A stretch of DNA of 64,000 nucleotides. It comes from Heterobasidion occidentale (lineage: Eukaryota; Basidiomycota; Agaricomycetes; Russulales; Bondarzewiaceae). The notes under the pieces were generated by a model, which was not told where the DNA came from, did not search any database, and saw only the letters and a program-made list of their open reading frames with translations. The stretch is taken from the NCBI GenBank assembly GCA_039111635.1, contig JBCAQO010000017.1, positions 1 to 64,000 on the forward strand, in the 5' to 3' direction. Of this stretch, positions 33,081 to 44,579 are shown piece after piece (the first letter of the stretch is position 1; the number at the start of each line of letters is the position of its first letter). The translations under genes and the position numbers were made by a program.

Positions 33081-35747
33081 CTAACGTCTTCGCATCTCTG
33101 TCGCAAGCCGCCAACAAATGACAAACGCAATCGCAGAAGACAAGCCTCCCAACCTAGACATGGAATCGATGCCTCAGAACACCCATGCCGAGACGGAAAG
33201 ATGGTACTGAACGCACCGAAATATGATAGCGACCGAGTTCGGACCGTCCAGAGCAAGTGCTCCTTCTCGAGTGCCGTCTGCGACCTGCCGCTCCAACAGG
33301 CCGCGCACGACGGCACCCACATCCGCACCAGTTCCATTGGTCGCAGGAGTCGGACCGACCGGGGAGGGCTGCCCCGCATGGAGGACGGATTTTTCCGGCT
33401 CGAGGAGCGCAAAAATGAGGGAGGAAAGGCCAGTCACGAGGAACTGGGGCACGACGACGAAGACGTTGTGGATGCCCTGTGGTCAAGTCATGCGGCCCCT
33501 CCAGATCGACACGCAGATGACGAATTCGGAGACACGTACGAGGATGATGCCGGCTTTTGCACTCAGACCTGGCTCGCGAGCGCCGGCGGCTACGCCATTC
33601 TCACCTGCCCCATCGATGGAAGTGACGTCGACCCAGCTGCGCCTCGCACCAAAGTTCCCCATCATTGCCTCCTGGGGCCGTGCGGCAGCCTCACTCCACG
33701 GCCGGTCCTCGCCTTCTATCGATGGTGTCCGTTCCCGATCCACGTCTGAATGTCCATCGCCATCGTCGGATCCTACTAGAAACTGTTCGCGCTCCCCGCC
33801 ATTCTCTCGTGCGCGGCCTGTCCCTGTTCGTGTGTCCGCGAGAAGGATGGACTGAGCGTCGTCGACGTCCGGATCCGTGGAAGACGTGGGAGTGGTCAAG
33901 ATGGCCTCCGCAAGCTACGGACCACAACATGAGATCCGTGAGCGGATGGGAAGGCCTACAGTGAACATACCAGTGAAAACGGAGCCCATTGCGTGATTGC
34001 CCAAGGAAAGCCTGTCAATGTCATCAACACGGTCGCACCGGCGACGCTGTCCGTGAGGCTGTCCCAGAACGTCAGCGAGGTCGGTACCGTCGGAGGGCGT
34101 TCAAAACCCACAACGTGCCCATCATGCAGAACGCAAAGATGATATGCGACAAGGCCCAGAGCGTTGCCAGATGAATTTTGCCCTCCCACCATCTTTTCGC
34201 GTGCTCTCCAGCGTCCAGCCAGCCCGACCTAGGCTTTCTTCGCCTTGCCTCGCTGACCACGAGCGGGGCCAAGAAATTGGTGGCAAGCGCCAGGAGGGAC
34301 GAGAACAGCTGAGCGCGCGCGCCGAGACGCGTTGCTTCTGCGTCGACCTTGTCGTCCAGTATGGTAGAAGGAGGTAGGGAGCGCCGATATAGGTCCCCAA
34401 TATACGTCGTCGTGTAGAAAAGGATCGGGAACCAGGCGATCCACGAGCTGCAGCGCGGCCATCGTCAGGGCAAGGACAGAGAGTCAAAAGGCGATCACTG
34501 ACAAGAATTGTATCAAGCACTGCGAGGGGTATGGGTCAGACAGAGTCCATTCTGAGCGTGATACGAACCCACTATTTGGCGAATAACGTAGGGGAGTGTA
34601 CGAGCATTGGTCCAGAGTCCCCGATTTCCTTCCGGAAGCTCTTCTTGGGCTGACTAGGGGAAAGCCGTCAGCCTCATCGCGAACGCCATGACCGTGGCGC
34701 TCCACCACGCGATGTGGAAGCCGCGGGACGTACCTAGACGTGAGTAGAATACGTTCTTTGACCGAAGACGCCGTGAGTAGGTGTGTTGCAATAAGTAGGA
34801 AGGACGATATGACCGAAAGCACTTGTAGCTCAGTTTTCCCAAAGATAGGAAACGAGGCCGGCATGTCCACGTTGCCGCTAGAAACGAAGAACGGCCGTCA
34901 ACGTGATGCGCATCGAATGTCGGGTCAGCGTGGACCCACAGGAAGAACCCAACCACCCCCGATTCCAAGCATGCGTGCAGCCCAGGCGTTACCACGGGCC
35001 TGCTCGGCGGGGGGTACCGTGTCCACAAGAAGTGCGCGGTCTACCGCCTGGACTGGACATCGCGACGTGGGTCAGCATTCTGTCATTTGCTCTGCATAGC
35101 GAGGCTCACCGGCGTTGATGCTAAAGTCGATGCAATAAATAGCCCATACCGCCAGGAAGACGGTCAACGAATCGTTCTGAGCGAGGGCGTCAGGGACGCG
35201 CGGGGCGACGCAGTGGGGAGACGTACGGCAGAGGAGCCCAGGCTGGTGACCACGCCGGCGAACTGGCGCGTGAATCCCAGAAGAATGAGAGCGGACGCGC
35301 AGACCGCGACGCCAGCGAGCATGTAGGGGCGCCGCCGGCCGAAGCGAGACTTGGAGTTGTCTGCGAGCACACCTGTATCCCACGCGAGCACTGAGTGCGC
35401 TGCCGATGACACAGACACGGGGCATACCGATGAGGGGCTGCACGACGAGTCCCGATATTGGGCCGGCAAGGAAGACGATGGCGGTGAGGGACTTGGACAT
35501 GCCGAGGGAGATGAGATACGGGGTTGCTGCGCGCGCTGTTTAGCGACCGAAATGCAACGAGTCGCGCGAGCGAGGAGTGCTCACCGTAGGACATCTCGAC
35601 GGACCACATCACCTGGACACCGAGGAGTCCGACGGTGAGGGCGGGGAGCTGTGCCCAGCGCGGACCGAGTATTTTAGCGACGCCGGCCCATTGGGAATTG
35701 TCTGAGGCATCTTCCTCGGAGACGGGGAGGGCGGCGAAGCCCGTCAT
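33081..35747 (-). CDS. SLC45/GPH-type sugar:H+ symporter (sucrose transporter-like), two frame breaks
   Basis: Predicted disaccharide/H+ carrier of the plasma membrane, related to fungal Sut1 and animal SLC45. It shows MWSVEMSYATPYLISLG, GPISGLVVQPLIGVLAD, the signature SKSRFGRRRPYML, VQAVDRALLVDTVP, AWFPILFYTTTYIGDLY, LTGFPWAITQWAPFSL, a long acidic/Ser-rich loop, and GIHNVFVVVPQFLVTGLSS. The frame breaks at a G5 run (34956-34960, before VVGFFL) and by loss of one C in a GACTCTGG context (about 34615-34622, between KKSFRKEIGD and LWTNARTL). The rest, including all exon borders, is intact over 12 membrane segments. It could therefore be functional with two base errors, or a young pseudogene. 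The last exon ends RLATEMRRR, stop at 33081. Confidence 0.85.
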
Positions 35748-36200
35748 CGTCGTCGGTAATTTTGAGGGGATAGCAGTGAGTGAGTGGAGATGGTGGAGGA
35801 GGCGGCTGCGCGCCTTGACGAGCGCGCGATGACGAGACTGCCACGTGATCTACCCCGCCTTCCTCGGGGCCTGCTTCGCAAAGAAACTCGAGGGAAATTC
35901 AGAGCACGGCGTTGACGCAAAAGTATGTAAAGCAGCATCTTTATTGGGAGATTAAATATGAGACGGGGGGGCAGATGACACGCTCTATGTCTGCTGGGTG
36001 CATTTTGCGTAATATACTATTGGACTCGACGAAAGAAAGTCGAGAAGCGTCGCCCGTCGGGATTGCTTTTCGTGCGTGGACAGGAAGACGGGGAGAGTGA
36101 GAGTGATTGTGAGGAAAAAGATGGGTCGGAGGTGGGTGGGAGGGAGCCTGAGGGCGACGCGCCGGGAGAGACGGTGGCGGGGCGGGAGCTGTGGCGTGCA

Positions 36201-37926
36201 TGGCCAGCTTGATAGCGATCCTCGACCTCAAGGGCAAACCACTCATCCAGCGCTCCTACCGCGACGATGTCCCCGCATCCTACATCGACCGCTTCCTCCC
36301 GCTCATCCTCGACATCGAGGAGGAGGGCCAGCAGGTGACGCCCTGCTTCTCCAATCAGGGCATAAACTACATGCACATCCGCCACTCCAACCTCTACCGT
36401 GCGTGCCTCTCTCTCTCTCTTCCTTCCTCTGACCTCGCTCGTCGAACCGCCCGTGCGCAGTGCTCGCCCTGTCCCGCCGAAACTCCAATGCGGCCGAGAT
36501 CATCCTCTTCCTGCACCGCCTGTCCCAGGTCCTCGTCGAGTACTTCAAGGAGCTCGAGGAGGAGTCCATCCGCGACAACTTTGTCATCATCTACGAGCTC
36601 ATGGACGAGATGATGGACTTTGGCTATCCCCAGACGACGGAGAGCAAGATCCTCCAAGAGTCCGTCTGTTCCTCCCCGTCCCCGTCCCCGCTCGCGCTGC
36701 GCTCCCCCTTACCTGCCCTCTGCCCAGATACATCACCCAAGAGTCGCACAAGCTCGAGATCCAGGTCCGCCCGCCCATGGCCGTCACCAACGCCGTCTCC
36801 TGGCGCTCGGAGGGCATCCGCTACCGCAAGAACGAGGTTTTCCTCGACGTCATCGAGAGCGTCAATCTGCTCGTGAGTGTGCCCCCTCGTCCTGCTGCCG
36901 ATCGCCGCTCACTCGTGCACCCCTTTAGGTCAACGCGAACGGCAACGTCGTGCGCTCCGAGATTCTTGGCGCGGTCAAGATGAAGTGCTACCTGTCTGGC
37001 ATGCCCGAGCTCCGGCTAGGCCTGAACGACAAGGTTATGTTCGAGACCACCGGCCGAAGTGCGTCCATACGCGCGCGCGCGCGCGCTCTCCCTCACACTT
37101 TCCCGTACTCACTCGCCCGCAGCCTCGCGCGGCAAGTCGATCGAGCTCGAGGACGTCAAGTTCCACCAGTGCGTGCGGCTGTCGCGGTTCGAAAACGACC
37201 GCACGATCTCGTTCATCCCGCCGGACGGCGAGTTTGAGCTCATGTCGTACCGGCTCTCGCAGGCGGTGAAGCCGCTCGTGTGGGTCGAGGCGGCGGTCGA
37301 GAACCACAAGGGCAGCCGCGTGGAGTACATGGTCAAGGTCAAGGCGCAGTTCAAGCGGCGGAGCACGGCGAACAACGTCGAGATTTACGTGCCCGTGCCC
37401 GACGACGCGGACAGCCCCAAGTTTAGGGTGAGCGCGCAACATCACACGCGCCGCTGATGTTTTCTGACGCGCGCGGAGTGGACAGGCGTCGACGGGCTCG
37501 GTGCAGTACGCGCCGGACAAGTCGGCGTTCGTGTGGAAGATCAAGCAGCTGGGCGGCGGGCGCGAGTTTCTGATGCGCGCACACTTTGGGCTGCCGAGCG
37601 TGAAATCAGGTGCGTCCCTCCGCCGCTCATTTCGCGCGTCCCGCCTAACCACCGCCCAGAACAAGACGTGGAGAAGCGGGCGCCGCTGACGGTCAAGTTT
37701 GAGATCCCGTATTTCACGGTGTCCGGGATCCAGGTGCGGTACCTCAAGATTGTCGAGAAGAGCGGGTACCAGGCACTGCCCTGGGTGCGGTACATCACGC
37801 AGAACGGCGACGACTACAGGTGCGTGAGGTCCCGCCGCGCACGCGAACCGGACACTGACGCGCGCGCACGGGCGCAGCTTGCGGACGGCTTTGGAAAAGG
37901 GCAGCGCGCCTATTGTGCCCATGTAG
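36201..37926 (+). CDS. apm1: AP-1 clathrin adaptor complex subunit mu
   Basis: Medium subunit of the AP-1 adaptor that recruits clathrin and sorting-signal cargo at the trans-Golgi/endosome. The N-terminal longin-type domain starts MASLIAILDLKGKPLIQRSY and contains LILDIEEEGQQVTPCFS and FVIIYELMDEMMDFGYPQ. The mu-homology domain has AVSWRSEGIRYRKNEVFLDV, CVRLSRFENDRTISFIPPDG, SYRLSQAVKPLVWVE, PYFTVSGIQVRYLKIVEKSG and YQALPWVRYITQNGDDY. Eight exons: 36201-36398, 36462-36659, 36728-36872, 36929-37058, 37123-37427, 37496-37609, 37660-37819, 37878-37926. The last exon adds LRTALEKGSAPIVPM, slightly longer than the usual LRT end. Start is the ATG of MASL. Divergent from the sugar transporter across 450 bases. 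Confidence 0.95.
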
Positions 37927-38071
37927 GTATCATTGGAGCAATACAGTAGATTCGGGTATATATATATATATAAATCGTGAACAAGAAAGGAGCGTGTAAG
38001 CTATCTGCCTGCAGGCAGTGTCTATGTGAGGTTCGGACGATAAAAACAGCAAGAAGATGACGTGGTGGGCG

Positions 38072-39016
38072 CTACGGCGCCCTGACGCGTGGGACGTGGA
38101 GGGCAAGCAGGAGCTTGTTCCAGGCACGCCGCAGGGGGCGTGGGCGCGGGCGCTCGCCGGGCGCGGCAGCGGGCGTGATCGCGGTTGCGTCCCCCTCCTC
38201 GTCGTCTGCGGACGCGGACCAGTGTACGCGCGGGGAGCGCGAGCTGGAGCCGGTGGAGGCGGGGGGGCTGGTGTCGAGGCTGGTGTCGCTCGCACGGCGG
38301 GCGAGGGAGAGGGCGGAGCGGGAGGAGGCGGAGTCTGCGGAGCGGACGCTGGTGGGGGAGGAGGGGCGCGAGGGGCGGGAGCGGCGGGAGGAGACGGAGG
38401 CGGCGTAGGCCTTTGCGGAGACGGGGAGGACGACGCCGTCTGCGCCGAGGCCGAGGCGGGAGAATTTGGGTGCGGCGGTGGCGGAGAGCCAGTTCTCGGC
38501 GGGGTCGCGGGAGGTGGAGGGGGCGGCGACGATGGAGCGGCGGCAGGAGGGGAGGTCGGGGACGGGAGGGGGTGGAGAGGTGGAGGAGGAGGAGGCCGAT
38601 GGGGAGTAGGAAGCGCGGCGGGAAAAGCGGAGAGAGAGAGAACTGCGCTTGGAGGTGGCGGTGGCGGGGGCGGGGGAGGTAGAGGGGCGAGATACGGGCT
38701 CGCTGTGTGCGCTTCTCTTCTCCTCTGCGGCGAGGCGAGCGAGGTCGACGACGGCGGGGTCACTGTGTGTGGTGATGGTGGCGCGGCGGACACGCGGGCG
38801 CTGCTCTGAGAGAAAGACGGGAAGGGGTGGGAGGGTGTTGAGATTAGGGGAGGAGGAGACGCGCGGGGGCTCTGTGTGCTCTGCGAGCGCGCCGCTGGGA
38901 GAGAGAGCGGGCCCAGCGAGGGGCGAGGAGCGGTAGGGGCGGGAGAGACGACGAGCGGGGACGGCGGTGGAGTGGCGGCGGAGGGGCTGAGGACGGGGTG
39001 CGAGGTTAGGATCCAT
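38072..39016 (-). CDS. Ser/Pro/Arg-rich protein of unknown function, 314 aa
   Basis: One uninterrupted frame from MDPNLAPRPQPLRRHSTAV to a stop at 38072. Low complexity: long Ser, Pro and Ala tracts with basic patches (SLSLRFSRRASYS, LARRASDTSLDTS) that look like phosphorylation sites, and a basic hydrophobic end LRRAWNKLLLALHVPRVRAP. No globular domain, signal peptide or membrane segment seen. It overlaps a longer frame on the same strand (37930-39267) that is compositional. Intronless, unlike most neighbours, and GC-rich, so the model is less certain. Confidence 0.55.
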   Translation of the reverse strand: MDPNLAPRPQPLRRHSTAVPARRLSRPYRSSPLAGPALSPSGALAEHTEPPRVSSSPNLNTLPPLPVFLSEQRPRVRRATITTHSDPAVVDLARLAAEEKRSAHSEPVSRPSTSPAPATATSKRSSLSLRFSRRASYSPSASSSSTSPPPPVPDLPSCRRSIVAAPSTSRDPAENWLSATAAPKFSRLGLGADGVVLPVSAKAYAASVSSRRSRPSRPSSPTSVRSADSASSRSALSLARRASDTSLDTSPPASTGSSSRSPRVHWSASADDEEGDATAITPAAAPGERPRPRPLRRAWNKLLLALHVPRVRAP

Positions 39017-39128
39017 GAAGTGAACAGACCCACAGCCGTCTCTTTATCAACTCGGCGTCTGCAGGCCTGGCAGGAACAGGTCGGCGGGCTGTCACCGCCA
39101 GTGCCGTCGCGCCCTGTCACCGCCTGCG

Positions 39129-40086
39129 TTATCGCCCTCGTCTCTCGCACCCAGGACCGGCATCGCAGCTCCCCTGTGTATTCCGCACGATCATTCGGGA
39201 GTATACATCCACTAGTAAATGTCCTCGCCGTGATAAGCACCGCGAGCAGATAACCGGCCGCACACACAGCGCCGCTCCCCTCCGTGACAGCCCCTCCGAG
39301 TCAGTGATGCGTCGGCTTTTTCCCTGATCGATTCTGTCAACACACACGTGCCCGTACTCCCCCGCCACCGCCCAAAGTCTGAACTCACCGTCCACAAACA
39401 TGTTTCGCGTCGCAGCGGGCAGCGTCGCCGTCACCCCGTCCAGCGCCGCGCTCAGCCGCACCTGGCACCCCAGCCGGCTCGTATCCGTCAGTCCGAACGC
39501 CATGTCCAGCATATCGTTCTCGTCGTCCTCCGGCTCGGGCAACAGGTCGTAGTGTTCCGGCGACAGGATGACGTGACACGTCGAGCACGCGACGGAGCCC
39601 TCGCACGCCCCTGCAGCAGCCGCTCTCGTCGGAGCCGCTCGGATGAGAAAGAGAGAGAGGGAGCCGTGCGCACCTTCCAGGTCGATGTCATACTCGTGCG
39701 CGACCGCCAAGATGTCGTCGCCCTCGTTCGCCTCGACCGTCTTGATCAGCCCTCCCTTGGCGTCCTTGAAGTGCACCTTGATCCTGCTCCGCCCTCAGCC
39801 TCGACGGACGACGGACGACAAACATGCCAACGCACCCGGTGCCGGGCTCTGGCCGCACGATCCCTTCATGTCGCGCGACTGGCGCAAAGAGAGACCGTCA
39901 GCACCCCAGGCGCACCCAGGCCGCTGACGAGAACGCACCGCTGCTGGTATGAAACCGTCCTACGTGGGCGCTCGAGGGCGCTGACGAAGACTGCGCTGGT
40001 GGCCGAGACCGAGCGATGGGGCAGCGATGGGGGCCCCGGGCGAGGTTTTGAAGAGGGCGCAGGAGAGCGCGTGCTGGGGATGGCAT
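39129..40086 (-). CDS. Mitochondrial 2Fe-2S ferredoxin (adrenodoxin type, Yah1-like)
   Basis: Electron carrier in the mitochondrial matrix for Fe-S cluster, haem A and coenzyme Q synthesis. The presequence begins [18 protein letters not shown] and is Arg-rich, ending near GRFHTSS. The fold follows: [37 protein letters not shown], the cluster loop [11 protein letters not shown] and a fourth Cys in RLGCQVRL. Exon junctions at GRFHTSSV, PGTGIKV and DLEGACEG are clear. After NMFVDG the usual family end (a short Lys/Pro/His tail) is not found directly. Reading on gives an unlikely tail to 39129, so a small last exon may be missed and the 3' border is uncertain. Start at 40086 is the first ATG with a targeting sequence. 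Confidence 0.88.
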
Positions 40087-40566
40087 GGCGGCTGGCGAGA
40101 GGACGGAGGTGGTCGGCGCAAAAGGCTCGGAGCGGAAGACGTCCCCGACGCCATGTGCGTTTCCCACGCCCCGGCTCCGTCGACTCGAGCAGCCTTCCCC
40201 ACTTAACCCTCCCTCGAGGCTTATAAGGGCAGAGACCCCGCAGCACAACTCCGATCGCGAGCGATGGCTCTTCCACGAACAACCTCAAACTCCGAGAACA
40301 TCCCCTCCTTATCCGTCCAGCTCGGCGCACTCCCCCGACGACCGAGGACGTTTACGCGCCCACACCGCTGCACCTCCATCGCACTCGACCCGAGCACATT
40401 GACTCGAATAATATTCATTCGTCGGTCCCTAGCCATTCTGCACGCCTTGGTCAGCGCACGGTCGCGATCTTGGTATGGATGGCAGTATCGCGTCGCGAAT
40501 GCAGCACCAGAATGTCATTTACATAACTGCCTCGCATCTGATAATCCTCTCCTTCCGTGCGCACGC

Positions 40567-40575
40567 CTTATAACC
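40567..40575 (+). promoter_or_regulatory. TATA-like box of the GMC oxidoreductase gene
   Basis: CTTATAACC lies about 45 bases before the ATG at 40617 and about 20 before the alternative ATG at 40588. Confidence 0.35.
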
Positions 40576-40616
40576 AGGTCCATCACCATGCCTTCCTTCC
40601 CCAATCCCCACCCGCA

Positions 40617-43046
40617 ATGTCCAACGTCGTCTTTTCCTCCCAACACTCGTCCTTTCGCTCCGCCAAGTTCTCCAAAGACGGCGCGCCCGTCACCCCGAAT
40701 TCGACTTCGTCGTCGTAGGCGGTGGCCCCTCGGGCTGCGCCCTCGCCGCCCGTCTCGCCCAGGACGGAAAGTTCAGCGTCCTGCTCCTCGAAGAGGGCGT
40801 CACGTCCGTGCCCCCGCCCGCCCTTCCCCCATGTGTCCCCACCCGCTGATCCCCGTGCGTGCAGCGTCGACCAGAACCCGGAACTGCGCAACTGCGTCAA
40901 CGCCCCGCTCCAGACCCGCTCCCTCCACTTTTCCCAGTTCGACGCCCAGTACCGCTCTGCCCCCGAGGAGCCCTTCACCGGCCGCGAGATCGACATCAAC
41001 AGCGGTCCGTCTCTTTTCCCCTCTCTCGTCGCCCGCGCTTCTCGCTGATTCTTCTGCCAGGGAGAGTCCTCGGCGGATCCTCCTGCATCAACTGGGCCAT
41101 CTGGACCCGCGGCCCCAAAGGTGCGCACACGAACGTCCCGTGTCTGCCCACTCCCTGACACGCGCGCTCGAAAGACGACTATGACCTCTTTGCGGACCTC
41201 GTCGACAACCCAGAGTTTTCTTGGGAAAAGATCGTCCCTGTCTACGACCAGGTGCGTCCGCCAGACCCGCCCTCGCGCCGGCCCCGATGACGCGTCTCCC
41301 CCACAGATCGAGAAGTGCTCGAAAGACTCCAAGAACCCCATCTCCGTTCGCGCCATCTCCCAGACCCCGCGCACCCAGCGATGGTCCTCCGTCGCAGAAC
41401 AGTCGTACAAACAGGCCGGCTTTGCCAAGTACGATGACGTCAACGGCGGCCCCATGCTCGGCTACACCGAGCTCGTCGAGAACGTCGACGACAAGGGCAC
41501 CCGCTCCTCCGCGAACGGCTACTTTGGCGCCACCGTCGATCCCGCAAAGACGCGCCTCGAGATATGGACCGGGCTCCGCGTCAGCAAGATCCTCTTCAGC
41601 AGCGGGGAGCAGACGCCCAGGGCGATCGGCGTCCAGACGAGCGCCGGCGCGGTGCACGCCAAGCGCGAAGTGGTGCGGATCGCGACCCTCGACCCTCGCG
41701 CGCCCGAGCACTGACCGCCCTCGCCCCGACGCAGATCCTCACCGCCGGCGCGATCCAGAGCGCGTACCTCTTGCTGCTGTACGTCGTCGCCCACGCCCTT
41801 CTCGGACGCTGAAGCGACGCCTCCCCAGCTCCGGCGTCGGCCCCGCCGCGCATCTCGCCGAACACGGCGTCCCGCTCGTCGTCGACTCGCCCACCGTCGG
41901 GCAGCAGATGTGGGAGCACCCCTTCATGGACCTCTCGTGAGCCTCCACTCCGCCACCCGTCCGTGCGCGCGCCGCTCACCAGACCCAGATTCCGATTGAA
42001 GGATGAGTACCGCACCGACACCGTCGAGGACCTCTCCAGCGTGAGGACCGCCGGGAGGCACCTGCACACCTGGGCCCGCGAGGGAAAGGGCATGATGAGC
42101 GGTACGCGCGCGCCTCTCTCGCTCTTCGCCGCTCCGCGCTGACGCGCCCCCTCGAGGCCTGCCGTACGAGTGGATCGCTTTCACCAACGCGCAGCGCGAG
42201 ATCGAGGCGCTGCTCAAAGACGGCGAGTCGCTCTCGAGCCCCGCGCACGATCCGTCCGCTCACAGCCCCCCGCCCAGATCCCTCCGCATCGCCCATCGAG
42301 CGCGCCACGCTCTTGCGCGCCGCGACCCCGCACTTTGAGAACTTCCTCACCTACGGCCACGGCCTCACCACCGCCCCCGACCCCCTGGAGTCCTCCTACA
42401 TGTCCATCACGACCGTCCTCCTGCGCCCCAAGTCGCGCGGCTCTGTCTCGCTCGCGCCCGCCACCGCCAAGTCCGGCGCCGCGCCCGCCGTCAAGATCGT
42501 GCTGAACCAACTCAAGGACAAGGTCGACCAGGAGCTCATGCTCCAGGCCCTCGAGCGTGCCTTTGACATCCTCCAGGCCGACGCCTGGACGGATCACCTC
42601 GAGCCGAGGCCGAGGCCGGATCGCGACGGCCTCCTGGAGCTCATCAAGAAGGACCTGCGCACCAGTGAGTCGCTTCATACCCCCCGCCCGCGTCCGCAGC
42701 GCTGACCGCCGCGCAGTGTGGCACTTTGGCGGCACCGCCCCCATGTCGACCAAGTTTGGCGCGGGCGCGCTGGACAACCGATTCCGCGTGCTGGGCGTGG
42801 CCGGCCTGCGCGTCGCCGGTGAGTCCCCGCTCGTCTCTGCTCTCTCTTGTTGCGCATTTCCCGAGTCGGCACCGCGCAGACACGGGCGCCGTGCCCTTCC
42901 CGGTCGCCTGCCATACCCAGGCCATCGCCTACGCCCTCGGAGAACAGGTGCGTTCATTTCCGCGCGACAAATCGGCTCCGCTTAATAACTTTGTTGTCCA
43001 GGCGGCTCGGTTCATCGGACAGGACTACGCGAGCGTCGTCGTGTGA
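40617..43046 (+). CDS. GMC-family FAD-dependent oxidoreductase
   Basis: FAD-dependent alcohol/sugar oxidase or dehydrogenase family. The ADP-binding motif FDFVVVGGGPSGCALAARLA is followed by VLLLEEG, NPELRNCVNAPLQTR, GRVLGGSSCINWAIWTRG, SYKQAGFAKYDDVNGG, SSANGYFGATVD, ILTAGAIQSAYLLLLSGVGP, VGQQMWEHPFMD, and the C-terminal part WHFGGTAPMSTKFG, RVLGVAGLRVAD and ACHTQAIAYALGEQAARFI. No signal peptide, so probably intracellular. From MSNVVFSSQHSS the frame must shift by one base before EFDFVV, at a CCCC run (40693-40696). An ATG at 40588 leads into another wrong frame. About twelve short exons. Usual WHxxGTCxMG is changed to WHFGGTAPMS. Substrate not predictable. Confidence 0.88.
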
Positions 43047-43192
43047 TTGAAAGCAGCTGGACGTCAACATCAAATACAGCCCATGTACACATACTGATAG
43101 AATAAGATTACACGGTGGAACACGTCTCGTCCGGGCTAGGCTGCGTGCTTTAGAGTCCCGCACCACCCCCTCGCGTCGTCGACATATAATGC

Positions 43193-44056
43193 TACAATTT
43201 GTTCGGGATGGGCTGCATCTTGCTCAACAAGGCCGAGGCGACCATCCGCCCCGAGGCCTTGTCCGTGACCTTGAACAGAACGGTTCAGATGCGCGACGCC
43301 GTCCCCGAAAAGAGCGCGCACGGACCTCGCATCGCGCGGTCATCACCCGCTTGCCCAGCGTCACGGACGTGCTGACGATCCGCAGACACGTTCCCCTGAG
43401 AACAGATGCGGGTGAATGAACGCGGTTGAAATTCGCGAGGCGGTCTGGACCTACAGCGGCGCCGGCGCATGGTACGTGACGTTCAGCCCCTGCGTGACGC
43501 CGACGCCGTTTACGTTCTCCATGAGGCCCAGCACGAGCAGGGGCGTGCTGGCACAGCTGTGATCGAAAGCGAGGTGAGGTCAGGCGCGGCGATCGCGCAC
43601 GCAGAGACGCGCGCACTTGTCAATGAGGTAGGCTATGCACCCCCCGTGCATCATGCCCGCGCCGTTCAGCATGTCTGGGGAACCGCGTCGGCCGGCGCGC
43701 GGGCGGGCGTGAGCAGGAGAGACCAACGAGATGAGACCCGACGCACCCTTGCCGACGACGACCTCGCAGACGGTCGTCGCCTCCAACCTGCCGCCCCTTC
43801 CCTCCTTTCTGTCCACCTTGACCTCGACAAACTTGACCGCCCTGCCCACCGTATACGCAAAGCTGCCCTCGTCGCCGACCCCGTACGACGCAAACGTGTT
43901 GTTCGTCAGCCGCTTCACGACGTCGGGCGCGTTGCCCGCGACCTCTGAGATGTCGCCAGAATCTGGCATGGAATGGGGGTCGATCCACGGCTTGGAAGCC
44001 GCGGACGGCGGGCTGACGCTCGTCGACGCAAGTTTAGATCGCGATAAGCCGGACAT
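43193..44056 (-). CDS. Hotdog-fold acyl-CoA thioesterase (ACOT13/PaaI-like)
   Basis: Small thioesterase of the 4HBT superfamily hydrolysing acyl-CoA. The core reads DMLNGAGMMHGGCIAYLIDN, matching the N/D...G.xHGG...D pattern of the hotdog active site, then CASTPLLVLG, GVGVTQGLNVTYHAPAPLG, LRIVSTSVTLGKRVMTARCE, DKASGRMVASALLSKMQPIP and the end NKL. Five exons join with GT-AG borders. Start MSGLSRSKLAS at 44056, with a TATA-like box about 80 bases upstream. The Ser-rich N-terminal 60 residues contain no obvious targeting signal. Intact. Confidence 0.9.
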
Positions 44057-44133
44057 GGTGCGTGCGACTGAGAAAGCCAAAGGTAGAGGGGGACCGTGTG
44101 ATGTGAACCCCGAGCGACAAGTCGAGGCCTGGA

Positions 44134-44139
44134 TATATA
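44134..44139 (-). promoter_or_regulatory. TATA-like box of the thioesterase gene
   Basis: TATATA on the minus strand (CTATATATCC context), about 80 bases before the ATG at 44056. Confidence 0.45.
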
Positions 44140-44579
44140 GGAATGCGTCCAGTCCGTGCTCGGCTTTAATGGACGGGCCGCGCACTTGGAAATCTGATTT
44201 GAGGGAAGAACATTGCGCCACGACGAGAAGACCGCTGTCCCATGATTTGCGCGCACGGCCGCGGGTGTAAGCACGACGGCCCGGAATACACAAGAGAAGC
44301 GGCCGGCGCTCCTCCGCAGAGCGACAAAAGGCTGCGCTCATCGTTGTCCAAGTCGTTATTCGCCTCACACACACACACATAAACACACATGTCGAACTGG
44401 CATCGAAGGTCGTCTATGAGTCATGATCGAGTTTATCCGAAGATAAGATCGCGAAAGTGTGGGCGCAAAGGCTGGAACGAATGAGTAGACCTGTGTATCG
44501 ATATAACAAACAAGATGATTGGACGTAGCGAGCGAGAAAACATGGCAGACAGAGACGGTCGCGGCGCACAGCTCCCCTT

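Noticed and set aside
37930..39267. 445-codon minus frame overlapping the 314-aa protein
   Set aside because: Pro/Ser-rich shadow in GC-rich DNA; the overlapping frame with ATG at 39016 has the more natural start and mixed composition.
40583..41455. 290-codon minus frame
   Set aside because: Antisense to well-conserved exons of the GMC oxidoreductase.
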